A DNA stretch of 64,000 nucleotides from Forficula auricularia (GCA_024734495.1 JALMQS010000136.1:1698929-1762928), one strand, 5' to 3'; shown: positions 35,281-46,689, counted from the stretch's first letter. The notes: generated by a model from the letters alone, not told the origin. Made by a program: numbers and translations.

Positions 35281-35490
35281 AAGAAGAATTTAATTTTTAG
35301 GACAAATTCTAGGATTTTAGTTTCAGAGAGAGGTTTTTGTCTCGAGGGTGTGAGATGACTGGATGACTGCCCAGAAAACATGTTAGTTCTCAGGTTCGAC
35401 TCCTGGGGGTCAAATATCAATACCTGATATCAAAATATAAAAAATATTTCTACTAAAATCCTAGAATTTGTCCTAAAAATTAACTTCTTC
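35281..35490 (+). repeat. tRNA-like cassette flanked by 45-bp inverted repeats
   Basis: B box GGTTCGACTCC (35393-35403) and an A-box-like TGGATGACTGCC upstream. The cassette sits between inverted repeats built on ATTTTTAGGACAAATTCTAG. The tRNA-like part resembles that of the array at 53321-55121. Confidence 0.55.
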
Positions 35491-35829
35491 CTCTTTTAAA
35501 TACATTGGTTAATTTTAACCATAGCTGATTTTTTGAAAAACATTCCAACTATTTTCAAAAAAGATGCCCAAATCTTTAGTTTTATATTATAATTAGTATA
35601 TATTCTAGATGAAGGAGGAGGTATCAGCCAAAGATGGAATAATTGAAAAGTTTTTGATTTGCCGAGATATCTCTTTGTAAAACAAGGAGAAAGGGAAACA
35701 TATGGTTTTATTTGAATGTGAACCAAAAGAATGTCTTTAATTCTAAGCTGCCAACCAGTAAAAGAACATCACATTTTCAATATCCATACGATATTGACTC
35801 CATGAAAAACAACATTTATAATTAAAAAA

Positions 35830-35868
35830 GACTGATGATGAAGACCAAGTCTTCGAAACTATAGTCTC
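35830..35868 (+). ncRNA. Hammerhead ribozyme, family H (copy H1)
   Basis: GA, CTGATGA, T, GAAGAC-CAA-GTCTTC, GAAA, CTATAGTC, TC. Stem II is six perfect pairs. Helix III ACUAUAGU is a perfect palindrome. Triplet GUC, cleavage after 35866. Stem I has only two pairs. Confidence 0.75.
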
Positions 35869-36017
35869 AAACAAATAAATAATATATATATATTATACAG
35901 ATATATCATCTCGATATATATGTGTGTATGTTTATTTGCATCAAGCAGAGTACAACCTCTTTGTTTCTCTTTGTTTGTCAAAGATGGAATCACTGGGTTC
36001 AATAAAACACCTTTAAT

Positions 36018-36058
36018 AAGACGTTTCGGCCTGAATTTTACTTGGCCATCTTCAGTCA
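36018..36058 (-). ncRNA. Hammerhead ribozyme, family J
   Basis: GTGA, CTGAAGA, T, GGCC-loop-GGCC, GAAA, CGTC, TTAT. Stem II GGCC/GGCC, helix III ACGU, triplet GUC, weak stem I. The right arm at 36119 keeps only the GGCCGAAACGTC half. Confidence 0.7.
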
Positions 36059-36197
36059 CTTAGGAGTTATACACAAAATGCGATACACATATGTGATCGA
36101 ACCAAGCCAAATAAAATACAGGCCGAAACGTCTTATTAAAGGTGTTTTATTGAACCCAGTGATTCCATCTTTAGCTGATACCTCCTCCTTCATCTAG

Positions 36198-37597
36198 TAC
36201 AGTTTCATCACAGCTACGAACGCTAACAATATTAATATTATAATTAATAATTATTATTAATTTTATATAAATGATGTATTTATGCTTTTGGTATATTTGA
36301 ATATGCCGCCTTAAACACACTTCCGTTCCTTTTATAGCTGCATCACTTCCGTTTCTTTTCAAAGCGTTGAGTTACTGTTAGGCGCGGCTAAAGTTTTACT
36401 TCAATAAAAACTATTTCAATTTGTAATTCTCGATGAGTAAACTAATAACTTTTTCCATTTGCCTCCAGTATTGCTAGAAAGTTTTATTAATAAATTTATC
36501 TAGGATTCTAATGCAACAAACTTAATAACTTCAAGAATGTGCACAGTGAATCGTCAATCGATATAAAAAACTTCCGAATTCATGCGCATTTGATTATTAA
36601 AATCATTGGATTCTCTATTATGATACCATATCGAAATGAAATTTGAATATTCATAATACACAACATAGTAAAAAACAGTTTACATATCAATATATAATCC
36701 GTATAATTGATCAATATAAAAATAGCTAAACGTGACATCCCCAATTTTTCTTCCTGGATGCTGTGCGGCTTCTTTCTTCTTCGTCAGCACAGGGACAGTA
36801 AAAATAAAAGCACTTGTGGAAATTAAATAAATAAATAAAAACAAGAATATTGATAAATAAATAAAAAAGAGCGTGTTTGCTTTTGAGAAACTCCCAGTTC
36901 TACTGTGATTCGAGCCTGGGTTGAGACTAGGGTTGCCAATCCTCCCTGGATATGCCGTCAATTTTTGAAAATCTTTCAGCTTCCGGGATTAAATAAAAAT
37001 CTCCCGGAATTTGAAACGCGTGCCATAATATTTATATAACCATGACAAATTTGATTCTCTGTAAGAATATTATCAATTTGATTTTACTGATTGAACGCTG
37101 TTAAATTAAAAAATAGCAAATTTGATTTAATTTAACTTGTATTAATACTAATATTACTATGTCACAAGGCCTAAGCCATAAATTTTTTTCGCGGGGAGTT
37201 AGTAAATTTTCGGGACAGGGGGATTATCCTCCGAAGGGTTAGAGGAGTATGGATATAATACTTCTAGGAGTGGAAGACATCACATCCCAGATTGCTTTTT
37301 AAATATAGTATTTTTTAACTAAATTTTCATTAAACTTGTATTTATTTACCGTAAAATGTCGATGTTTACCTCAACATTGGGGGGATCGAGGGTTCTAACA
37401 ACCTAAGTCCCTCTTCTAGCCTCTAGATAGCTTAAGTTTCAAATCCCAAAGCTCTGAGACTTAGCGTATACGAGATATGAACTATTAAAATATTTATTTC
37501 CTAACTGGAGGATCGAACTTCGTTCGGTAATTTGTTTGTTATTTAATCTACCACTCGTTTTATTTTGATTCAACCACATGATTTATTTTTATTCAAC
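36198..37597. other. Non-coding DNA
   Basis: No gene recognised. GACTAGGGTTGCCAATCC at 36925 resembles a hAT end, with no partner found. 37425-37500 is an inverted copy of the repeat at 31640. Confidence 0.35.
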
Positions 37598-37662
37598 CAC
37601 CTGTTAATAAATTGAAGAAGTCAATAAAATAGGGTGTCTTCATCTGAAATTATAAATCATCA

Positions 37663-38394
37663 TCATTGAGTATACAGTCCTAAGACTGGTTTTGATGCAA
37701 CAATCCGTCTCCACTCGACTCTGTCTCCCACCAGCTGTTTAACCTCTCTAAATGTCTGGCATCCCATATCCCCAATTATTTGGTTGAAATATTCTAATCT
37801 GGGTCTTCCCCTTCCCCTTTTCTTTCCCACCTCCCCCTCCAAGATATCCCTAAGCAGTCCCCCATGTCTCAGTGTGTGCCCCATCATCTGACCTCTTCTC
37901 TTCTTCAGACTCTTCCACAAGGTTCTTCTTTCTCCGATTCTTCCAAGAACTTCTTCATTTGTAATTCTATCCATCCATTTGATATTCATCATTCTTCTGT
38001 AGCACCACATTTCGAAAGCCTCCAATCTCTTTCTCTCCGCTTTCCCAATTGTCCAGGTTTCACACCCGTACATGGCTATGCTCCATACATATGTCTTCAA
38101 TAGCAACTTCCTGTTTGCTAAGCTGATTGAGGAGGAGCATAGTAGTTTTTGTTTTGAATTAAACCCCATTTTTGCTTGGGCAATTCTTGATTTAATTTCG
38201 TTTTTGCTCCTCCCATCCCATGTTATTTTACTTCCTAGGTAGCGGAATTCCTTGACTCCTTCTAGGTTTTCTTGGTTAATTTTGATGCATTCCTGTCTCG
38301 TTTGTTCTTTTTTTGTACATACTAGGACCTTGGTTTTATTCTTGTTTATTTTCATTTTGATTTCTTCTATTAGGATTTGGTTAATTCCATTCAA
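37663..38394 (-). pseudogene. LINE C-terminal (thumb and distal) part
   Basis: 243 codons. KMKINKNKTKVLVCTKK follows the palm; then FRYLGSKITWDGRS, YGCETWTIGKAERKRLEAFE, RRTLWKSLKKRRGQMMGHTL and GKKRGRGRPRLEYFNQIIG, the usual distal region of this arthropod RTE-like group. The frame ends close to the 3' end of the element. Confidence 0.88.
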
Positions 38395-38402
38395 GGCGTC
38401 CT

Positions 38403-38702
38403 CTAATTCTTTTTATTGCTTCCTAGAAGGGCAATGTCATCGGCAAATCTTAGCATAGCGATCTTTTGACCTTGGATTTCTATACCTGTATCAATTTTGT
38501 CTTTGAATTCTTTAATCGCTTCTTCTATGTATAAGTTGAAAATCATGGGTGACAGCACACATCCTTGTCTTACACCTTTTTTTATTTTGGCTTCTCTTTG
38601 TTCATCACCAATATTTATAATTGCCGTCTGGTTTTGATATAGATTGTAGATTAGTCTTCTCTCTCTGAATTTTATTCCCGCCTGTTTTAATATTTTAAAC
38701 AT
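38403..38702 (-). pseudogene. LINE reverse transcriptase catalytic core
   Basis: 100 codons with VRQGCVLSPMIFNLYIEEAI and the catalytic FADD box (RFADDIALLG), the palm of the polymerase. Upstream, out of frame, are SVYIGFIDLEKAFDNV-like residues with the first catalytic Asp. It stops just after the FADD motif. Confidence 0.9.
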
Positions 38703-38791
38703 AATTTCCCAATTGACGTTATCGAATGCTTTTTCTAGGTCTATGAATCCGATGTAGACAGATTCTTCCCTGATAAAAGCCCTTTCTATTA

Positions 38792-39715
38792 TTAGTCTAA
38801 GAGAGAGAATTGCTTCTCGGGTGCCTCTGTTTCTTCTAAAGCCGAACTGGTCTTCCCCAGATTTTCTTCAACTCTTTGTTCTATTCTTCTTTGGATTATT
38901 TTGGTTAGGATTTTGGAGGCATGTGAGGTTAGGCTAATGGTCCTGAAATTTTCACATTTATCCGCGCCTGTCTTTTTGGGAAGTGTGACTATTTTGTTTT
39001 TTTCGAAATCTTTTGGGATGATTCCCAATTTATAGATTTTGCTAATTAGTTCAAAAAGTTTGTCACGTGCCTTTTCTCCAGAGTTCTTTAGGATTTCAGC
39101 TTGTATATTGTCTATTCCGGGTGCTCTATTATTTTTTAGTTCCTTCAAAGCTGTCTCGAATTCTGACCTGAGTATGGGGTCTCCTAATTCGTTTTCGTCC
39201 ACAGATTCTTCTTCTTCTATTGGGTTCATTGTTTTTTCTTCTCCATAGAGTTCTTCTAGGTGTTCCTTCCATCTATTTGCCTGTTCGTTTTCGTTTAGAA
39301 TAATGTGGCCTCCTTTATCTCTTATGTTCTTGCTTTTTGGCTTGTCTTCTTGAAAATTTCTTTTTATTGCCCTATAGGCTACATCAACTTTTCCCAATAC
39401 TAGATTTTCGTTGACTTCTTTACATTTTTCTTGAATCATTTTTTCTTTTGCTTTTCTACATTCTCTTATAACTTTCCATCTTAATTTTTTATATGTTTCT
39501 TTCCCTTCTTCGTCTTTTCTGTTCTTAAATTTTCTTCGTTCGTCAATCAGTTGCCGTATTTCGTCTGTTACCCATGGCTTTTTAATTTCATTTTTCTTTG
39601 ATTGAAGGACTTCGTTGGCTGTTTCGGTCAGGCTTGATTTCATATCATTCCATTCTTGTTCGATTTCATCTTCTTTATTATTTGTGGGTGTTTTTTCTTC
39701 CAGTTTCTTATTCAT
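38792..39715 (-). pseudogene. LINE linker and reverse transcriptase N-terminal part
   Basis: 307 codons. A Lys/Glu-rich linker (KKPWVTDEIRQLIDERRKFK) is followed by LKNNRAPGIDNIQAEILK and FRTISLTSHASKILTKII, motifs 1-2 of the reverse transcriptase. The frame is lost after RRIEQRVEENLG, where the family continues with a segment kept in another frame (RRNRGTREAIL). Confidence 0.88.
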
Positions 39716-39853
39716 TACGTTTTCGAAGAGTTTTTGGGTTTCCTTATTTTTTAATTTAGATATATCCCAGTTTTTTCGCGACCGCCCCTTTTTATTAGTT
39801 TTTTAAATTTTAGTTGGCATTTCATCGCAATTAGATTGTGATCACTAGATATA

Positions 39854-40657
39854 TCAGCCCCAGGATAACTTTTGCAGTCCTTTAATTGATTTCTGAATCT
39901 TTGTCTGACTAATATGTAATCTATTTGAAATCTCCTTGTCTAACGGCATTTTCCACGTGTAGATCCTTCTTGGATGGTGTTGGAAGAGTGTGTTTGCTAC
40001 TACTAGACTGTGCTTACTGCAAAATTCAATTAATCTTTCGCCCCTTTCATTCCTATTTCCTAGACCGTGTTCGCCCACCACTTTTCCTTCTTTGCCTTTT
40101 CCTACTCTTGCATTCCAATCCCCCATAATTATTAAATTTTCATCCCCTTTAACGCGCTTCATCAGGTTTTCAATTTGTTCGTACATTTCTTCTATATCTT
40201 GGTCCTCATATGATGTAGTAGGCATGTATACCTGGATTATCACAGTATCTTTCGGTTTCGAATCCACTGTAATCATAACAATCCTTTCGCTTACCTGTAG
40301 ATAATTCTTTACCCTTTGCCCTATTTTTTTATTCATAATAATGCCCACTCCTGCCATCCCATTCTGCCCCCCCGTGTGAATGATTCTATGGCTGTTTTCG
40401 AACCAAAAATCTCCCTCTTCTGGATATCTCATTTCACTAATCCCAATAATGTCCAATTTGTGTCTATCCATTTCCCGCTTTAAATTCACTAGTTTATCTT
40501 CTCCCCTTAGCGTCTTAACATTCCACGCTCCGACTCGTAGAACGTCATTATTTATTTTTCCCTTTATGATGGTCTCTCCTCGGGTAGCCCTTCCCGGAGA
40601 TCCGAACGAGGGAGCTAGTTTACCTCCGGAATTCTTTACTCGAAGAGAAATCGTCAT
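39854..40657 (-). pseudogene. LINE endonuclease (APE-type) part
   Basis: 267 codons. VLRVGAWNVKTLRG opens the endonuclease fold, followed by DIIGISEMRYPEEGD, MAGVGIIMNKKIG, VIIQVYMPTTSYED and the catalytic block LIIMGDWNARVGKG. The frame shifts near 39945. In the next frame RFQIDYILVRQRF and the terminal SDHNLI box continue, so the whole endonuclease was once present. It nicks target DNA to prime reverse transcription. Confidence 0.9.
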
Positions 40658-40778
40658 GTTGCATATTCTCGGGATTTGTAATGTGGTGGTTTCCCGTTGC
40701 CTTCCACATGTTGAAGAGAAGAAAAATGAAAAAGGAAATCAACTCCCTAGCCCTCGAAAACCTAATAGCGTCGGAGTC

Positions 40779-40781
<3 letters not shown>

Positions 40782-40816
<35 letters not shown>
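40782..40816 (+). repeat. 35-bp A-run inside the LINE leader
   Basis: Uninterrupted A on the plus strand, T on the LINE sense strand, between the leader and the start of the first frame. It could be slippage, or the relic of a small poly(A)-bearing insertion in opposite orientation. Confidence 0.85.
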
Positions 40817-40817
<1 letters not shown>

Positions 40818-41034
40818 AAGAGTTGGCCAAGGAGGCCGTATAGGAGAGAAAAAGAGAAGCCTGACACAAGTAAGTGGAAGCAATGTCAGACTTAGCTCGG
40901 ATAACCCCGTGGTCGCAATCCACGTACTCATCAGAAATGAGTTCCTGAGGTATAAATTATAAATGTTTAATTTATTTATATATTTAATTTAATTATAAGA
41001 TTCATACATTAATTTTTGTGAATTAATTGTAATA

Positions 41035-41073
41035 GACTGATGAAGAGGGCAAAGCTCTCGAAACTATAGTCTC
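41035..41073 (+). ncRNA. Hammerhead ribozyme, family G (copy G2), intact
   Basis: GA, CTGATGA, A, GAGGGC-AAA-GCTCTC, GAAA, CTATAGTC, TC. Stem II six pairs (one G-U). Helix III is the palindrome ACUAUAGU. Triplet GUC, cleavage after 41071. Stem I two pairs. Confidence 0.78.
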
Positions 41074-41192
41074 GTTATAAATAAATTAAAAATGTATAAT
41101 TCCAGCAGAAGATACACTCTTTTATTGTCTCCTTTAATTTATAAAAATTCTGCTACTCTCGGCAAAAAAACTTTCAATTCACTTGTTAATAA

Positions 41193-41676
41193 TTAGTTTA
41201 ATTAAAAACCTATCAAAAATATTTTTTTCCAAAAGTGAGACCAGGAATTAAGTGGATTTTTCCATGTCTTCAGCACTGGTTACCAATAATAATCGAAACG
41301 TCAAAAATGCAATGTAGCTTGGTTAATCCTGAAGAATTAGATGAGAATTTATGGCTATATTTTTTATTTTAACTCAACATTGACTTCAAATATTCAAGAA
41401 TAATGGATTAGTTATATTTTCTACTGCAATTGTCTTTCGTGCTGAAGGACTCTTATATGCGGTGTCCTTCCTCTTAAAAATAATACGTGAAATGGATAAT
41501 TCGCGTAAATCGAGTAGCAGGTATAAATATATATGCCATATATATTCTGAAGGCCATACAATTTTCACGTATCGGTTAAATATATATATTTTTTTAATTA
41601 ATATGAAGAATTTTTTTCATTGTCACGGAATCCAGCCTGAGAAATACTGGATTTAAATGTATTTAAAGAATAGGTA
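41193..41676. other. Non-coding AT-rich DNA
   Basis: Nothing recognised. Confidence 0.4.
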
Positions 41677-41992
41677 CAGTGCAACCCCTCAAATGCGAAT
41701 TAATTGGGGCTGTAGTCTGTACGAATTTCAATTTGTTCGGATTAGCCGAAAGCTGGTGGTTTGGATATCATATTGAAGAAAATGGTTCTCTTTATATCCT
41801 TGAGAATCTGAAGTAAGAAGACGTTATTTACTGAGTTGCAGAATTGTGGTAAAATACAAGTGTGAACTTACTGCAGAGATCTTGGAAGAAGCTTTTGCCT
41901 AGGCTCGAGTTCGAGAAAACACCTACACAAACTTAAATTTGTCAAAAAAACTCGTTCGGATTTCCGGGGTTCGGATTTGAGGGGTTTCATTG
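41677..41992. mobile_element. pogo/Tigger-like MITE 3
   Basis: Ends CAGTGCAACCCCTCAAATG and the inverse of CAATGAAACCCCTCAAATC, flanked by TA. 316 bp, non-coding. It shares the CAGT..AACC(T/C)C layout with MITE 1. Confidence 0.78.
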
Positions 41993-43639
41993 TATTATAT
42001 TTGTAAAGATGGTTGGATTAATTAATTTTGGATATCTATAATATCTAATCTAACATTCCAAATAAATTAAATATCAAATTATTATATAATATATGATGAC
42101 ATTATTTTTCAATGCCAATCAAAAATCCTTTATATTGAATCAATTGAAAATGAAATATTAGATGGCGACATTTGATATATACTTAACGGTCCCACATCAC
42201 CACCACACATGTGAAATTGATTTGTTTCTCATTTCATGTGCAGTGGTATACACGAATGGTCACACAATAGCAAAATATTAATTCTATCAAAGCCATTCAT
42301 ACGTGACTGATTGATTATCAGTTGCAAGGCACAAGTATTTGCAATTATAATCTAAAGATAGTCCCATTAATATCAATTATAAAGACCTTTATTCGGAATA
42401 GATTCAATAGGACTGTAGGAACTTAGTTAATCATTCGGTATTAGATAATATACGTAACAGGAATCGACTATCAAGATTGCTTAGTAGAGAAGAAGAAAGT
42501 AATGGAAACTCTATTACTCCATTGTCTATACATTTTGCTAATTAAGAATAGATTAGGGATATTAGTTTATGGTAATTATTGAGGATAAAAAGTCAATAGG
42601 CATACAAAATTAATGTTTATCTATGTTAGGGTGGCCCAAAAAAACTGATATTTTTTATTTTTGATCTCTCATGAAAATATGTTAATTTATCCAAAAATCA
42701 GTTGGATTAAAAAATTTCAAAAGGTCACTAATGATTTTTAAAAATTCCCAAAATAGGAGAAATTTTTTTAATTTTTAAAAGTAGTATACTTTAGGATCTT
42801 TAGATGATTTCGAGTGACCTGTAAATATAAATATTATAATTGTTCTTTTGTTTTTCTTCATGTCTCGTGCTTTATTTCTATTTGTTAAGATGTAAACAAC
42901 AAGAAAAAAAAATTAATATTTATATTTGAAGGTCACCCAATCAGAAAAATGATATCAATACATACAGTCGAACCAGTGGCCAAGTACTGCACGACCCCGC
43001 AACGCTTCCCAAATTTGTCGGGTTTATTATTTGTTAATTATACTAAAATGATCTCTAATTAAATTAGAATAAAAATACACTGACAAAAAAATATACAATT
43101 ATTGTCTAAAAAATAATAAAGTGCTGTGCCTTCTCTAGAATAGGCTAAGGTAAATAAATTATAACTTTTTTAATTATTTAATAAATGTACGGATGAATAC
43201 AAATCAAAGTTATTGTCTAGAAAAATATTAAAGTCAAAAAGTTTGGTATAATAACTTTTTCGATGCCACTTTTATCATTGAATTCTCATCTTATAATAAA
43301 ACACTGAATAGTATGATATAAATTAAAGCTTTAAAATCCTTAGTTTTCTTTTTGAATGACATTCTCCTAAGGCATTATGTTATTTAATAATAGAATTATT
43401 TATTCGATACTACTAATATAATAATTGTTTTCGGAGTCCTGAGCCCCTGGAGCGAGCCCTTGTCGCCAGTCCCAGTGCTGTAGTCGTATATTTATATAGG
43501 CATATTAAATTTGAATATCTGAAAAGATTAATTTATTTCAAAACTGTAGACGGTACCAGTAAATTTTAATGAATTTATAATAATCAGAAAAATAATCCTT
43601 AAAATTCGTATATATGAAATTTCTCTACCGGCCGACTGT
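41993..43639. other. Non-coding AT-rich DNA
   Basis: No gene or known repeat recognised. Confidence 0.4.
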
Positions 43640-44480
43640 CTTGAGAGAAGCTTCTCTCGATATCTAAGAAAGAAAGCGATCTTATTTAATCAATTTCAAT
43701 TAATAGGAATTCATAATACTTTTGAGCTTTTATAATAACATAATAAAATAATAAAAATTTCAATTAAATACTAATAATATGAAAATAGCTTACCTCTGTC
43801 CTCTGAGTCTTGGAGTCTTGGGCCGCTGATTGCCAAACCTACGGATGTTTATATATGTATAATACATATAATCGAATATTTAAATTATTTTATTTATTTA
43901 TTATATTAAATAGTCTCACATTTAAATATATTAAAAGATACTTCACTAGGGTATATTGAATGGGTTTGATGAAATGACATGATTCCTATGCCGAGAGGCT
44001 TGTGTCTCAACCTCACCATAAACTAGACCAAAAGATTTATAAAATGAGAAAGAAAACGATCTTATTCTATCTATTTAATCTATATGAAGGTACACGTAAT
44101 CATTCTAATATAAGAAGATCGCATTTCAATTGAGAATATTCGTAGTTTAAATGCAAATGTTATGAAAACATTCAGCTTCTTCACTGGGGCAGATCGAGTC
44201 GACTAGTGAAAATGTTTCATTCATCACATATTCGATTAAATCTATTGAAATTTCATATCTATGAAATATTTTCTTTTATCTTTTATATCAAATAGTTTTT
44301 TATTAGAATATTTGCATTTTAAAGGGTAGTTTATTTGAAGTCTAATTTGAAAAAACGCTAATTACTACTTTGAAATAATTTTTAAAAATATGAAATTAAT
44401 AAATATTATAAAACAATCGATTATTAATAATTATATTCAATTTTGAACGAAATTGATTGATTAGTTTTTAAGAAAATGGT
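43640..44480. repeat. Repeat T, direct diverged copies
   Basis: 44000-44480 matches 44560-45030 collinearly (GAAAGAAAACGATCTT, GGGTAGTTTATTTGAAGTC, GAAATTGATTGATTAG). 43640-43720 is a further diverged start (AAGAAAGCGATCTTATT). Period about 540 bp. Non-coding. Confidence 0.6.
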
Positions 44481-44559
44481 AAAAAGCTAGAAAACCGTAA
44501 CAAATGACTCGCTGATGGAAAATAAATATCTAATGAGACCCAGCATCTTGATAAAACAA

Positions 44560-45660
44560 GACCAAAAAATTATAAATGAAAAAGAAAACGATCTTTTATC
44601 GATTTCATCTATCTGAAGGTTCACAGTATGTCTATTATATAAGAAAATAGCATTATGATTAAGAATTCGTAGTTTAAAAGAAATTGTATGAAAAGATTCA
44701 ATTTCTTCTCTCCGGGAGCGTATCAACTAGAAATGGCCAAAAATTTTATTTTTTTCTCATTAGATATTTATTTAATTCTATTGAAATTTCATATCTGTGT
44801 GCTATTTTCATTTATCTTTTATGTCAAATAATTAGTAATAGGAAATTTGAATTTAAACGGGTAGTTTATTTGAAGTCCAATTTGAAAAAACGCTAATAAC
44901 TCCGTTGAATTTTTTTAAAAAATATCAAATTAATATATATTATAAAACAATTAATTATTAATAATTTAATTCAATTTTGAACGAAATTGATTAAGTACTT
45001 TTTGAGAAAACGGTCAAAAACCATCTGATTCGTCAAAAAAACGATGTTTTTTGAAAGCTTGAGATGCCTTTGAAAAAAGTTTAAAAAGTCATATGAAACG
45101 AAATATTGACTTGTGACATGAAGGTGAATTTTAAAATGTTTCTAAAACGGCCTTTCATAGACGGTTTGTGGGATTTTTGACGATTTTCTCAAAAAGTACT
45201 GAATCGATTTCAAAAAATTTCAAAATTGAAGTAAATTATTGATAATTAATTATTTTATAATATCAATTAATTTCATATTTAAAAAAAAAATCTCAACGGA
45301 ATTATTAGCGTTTTTTATAATTGGACTTCAAATAAACTACCCTTTAAAATGCAAATTTCCTATTACTAATTATTTGATATAAAAGATAAATGAAAATAAA
45401 CACACAGGTATGAAATTTCAATAGATTTGAATAAATATCTAATGAGAAAAAAATAAATCTTTAGGTCATTTCTAGTTGATTCGCTCCCGGGGTAAAGAAA
45501 TTGAATCTTTTCATAAAATTTATTTTATATTAAAAAATTTTTTATCAAAATACTATTTTCTTATATTAAAAAGATACTATGAGCCTCAAGATAGATTAAA
45601 TCGATCAAATAAGATCGATTTCTTTCTCATTTATAATTTTGGTCTGTTAAATCGAGAGTG
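44560..45660. repeat. 1.1 kb foldback of repeat T
   Basis: 44560-45030 and 45170-45660 are inverted copies with a ~140-bp spacer. Landmarks are CTCCGGGAGCGTATCAACTA (left, 44710) and its counterpart GTTGATTCGCTCCCGGGG (right, 45474). No hammerhead core or coding frame. Confidence 0.72.
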
Positions 45661-45769
45661 GGACATGGCTTTATCAGAGAGACATTATTTGTTATCGATT
45701 CAAGTCCATTCACTCTACATACCTTTTAACTCGTAAACTATTTATTTTAGACATTTCACTTATATGAAC

Positions 45770-46640
45770 TTTTCTGTTGGAAATTAAATCTTCTTTAATA
45801 AAGCTCATTATATAAATCTGTGTACCTCAAAGAGTTAGGCTGTAATGGAGAAATTTAAGTGGAAGGTTGGATAAATATTGCTCTAACGCCCTAGATATTC
45901 TACATATAAAAAAATTGTAATGAAGAATCATGTTAATAATTTAATTTATTAAAAAGAAAGTTCAATATTTATAATTAACTTTTAAATATCTAGAAACTAT
46001 TAAAAATTTAAAAGGAAATATTTTTCTCTGAGAAAAGTAAACATTATTTTAGAAAAATCAAAGCGGTTTTAAACAAAGGGTGCCCCATAGATTGAATGTG
46101 AAGATTTTTATTGAAATCCGTGTCATCAACCAAATTCCATATTTTTTGATTCAAAATATACCTGGCCAATTAATTCATTGGGCTTGAATTTTTATTAATA
46201 AAAGTAATGGGAGTCTAGTTTCACAGTAAAACTACAATCCCTTTACTTATTAATTAATATCATGTTTCACCTAAAACCTACACCACTTTCCCTAAGTAAA
46301 ATCGAATTTTTATATTTACATTTACATAACGTAAACTATTGATTTTAGACATTTCTCTCATATTAACTTTTCCAATGGAAATTAAATGTAGGTACATTAA
46401 TAAAGGTCCTTATATTACAAAGAGAAACAAAGAGATTGTCCTCTGCTTGATGCAAATAAACATATACACATATATATCAAGATGATATATCTGTATATAT
46501 ATATTATTTATTTGTTTGAGACTATAGTTTCGAAGACTTGGTCTTCACCGTCCTTATATTAATTTGTTTACCTCAAAGTGTTAGGCAGTAATGGTGGAAT
46601 TTAAGTGGACAGTTAGATAAATACTCCCAATAAAATACAT
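45770..46640. repeat. Direct repeat pair, one copy split by unit H2
   Basis: 45778-45905 and 46325-46625 share GGAAATTAAAT, ACCTCAAAG.GTTAGGC and GTGGA.GTT(G)AGATAAATA. The second copy is interrupted by H2 (46418-46550). 46216-46310 is a 3'-end fragment of ribozyme family A. Confidence 0.55.
46418..46550 (-). mobile_element. Hammerhead unit H2, 5'-truncated single copy
   Basis: 133 bp with a perfect 10-bp duplication TCCTTATATT (46408-46417, 46551-46560). Read on the minus strand it starts inside the ribozyme (GAAGACCAAGTCTTC, GAAA, CTATAGTC) and runs to the family's 3' end TTTGTTTCTCTTTGT. The CTGATGA half is missing. 5' truncation with a target duplication is the mark of target-primed retrotransposition. 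Confidence 0.75.
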
Positions 46641-46689
46641 TGTTCCCCCTAGAAAACTCGAAACTCCATTATTTCGAGTCATCACTCAT

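Larger units (their letters stand above)
35605..36197. mobile_element. Nested inverted repeat with ribozymes H1 and J
   Basis: Outer inverted repeat TAGATGAAGGAGGAGGTATC at both ends. Inside are a family H sequence (HHR plus the TTTGCATCAAGCAGAGTACA tail) and a 200-bp J palindrome (35979-36176, arms AAAGATGGAATCACTGGGTT). The order suggests successive insertions at related sites. Confidence 0.6.
37657..40953 (-). mobile_element. RTE-like LINE, nearly full length
   Basis: A 3.3 kb non-LTR retrotransposon read on the minus strand, bounded by the 10-bp duplication AAATTATAAA (37647-37656, 40954-40963). It has a 5' leader, an APE-type endonuclease, a reverse transcriptase and a C-terminal region, and ends in AATGATGATGA, the short trinucleotide tail common in RTE elements. 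Frameshifts near 39945, 39790, 38800 and 38400 inactivate it. A 35-base A-run (T-run in sense) at 40782-40816 interrupts the leader. Confidence 0.9.
37598..41192. mobile_element. Hammerhead unit G2, split by a full LINE
   Basis: The left arm (37611-37656, with GTCAATAAAATAGGGTGTC) and the rest (40954-41179) are the two parts of a G-family unit separated by the LINE at 37657-40953. A near-perfect 13-bp duplication flanks the whole (CACCTGTTAATAA at 37598, CACTTGTTAATAA at 41180). Confidence 0.6.

Noticed and set aside
37864..40895. Plus-strand frames of 63-171 codons over the LINE
   Set aside because: Antisense shadows of the RTE-like LINE coding regions.
40620..40962. Frames with poly-Lys or poly-Phe around 40.8 kb
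   Set aside because: They translate the 35-base homopolymer in the LINE leader. Only the minus-strand leader context is meaningful.
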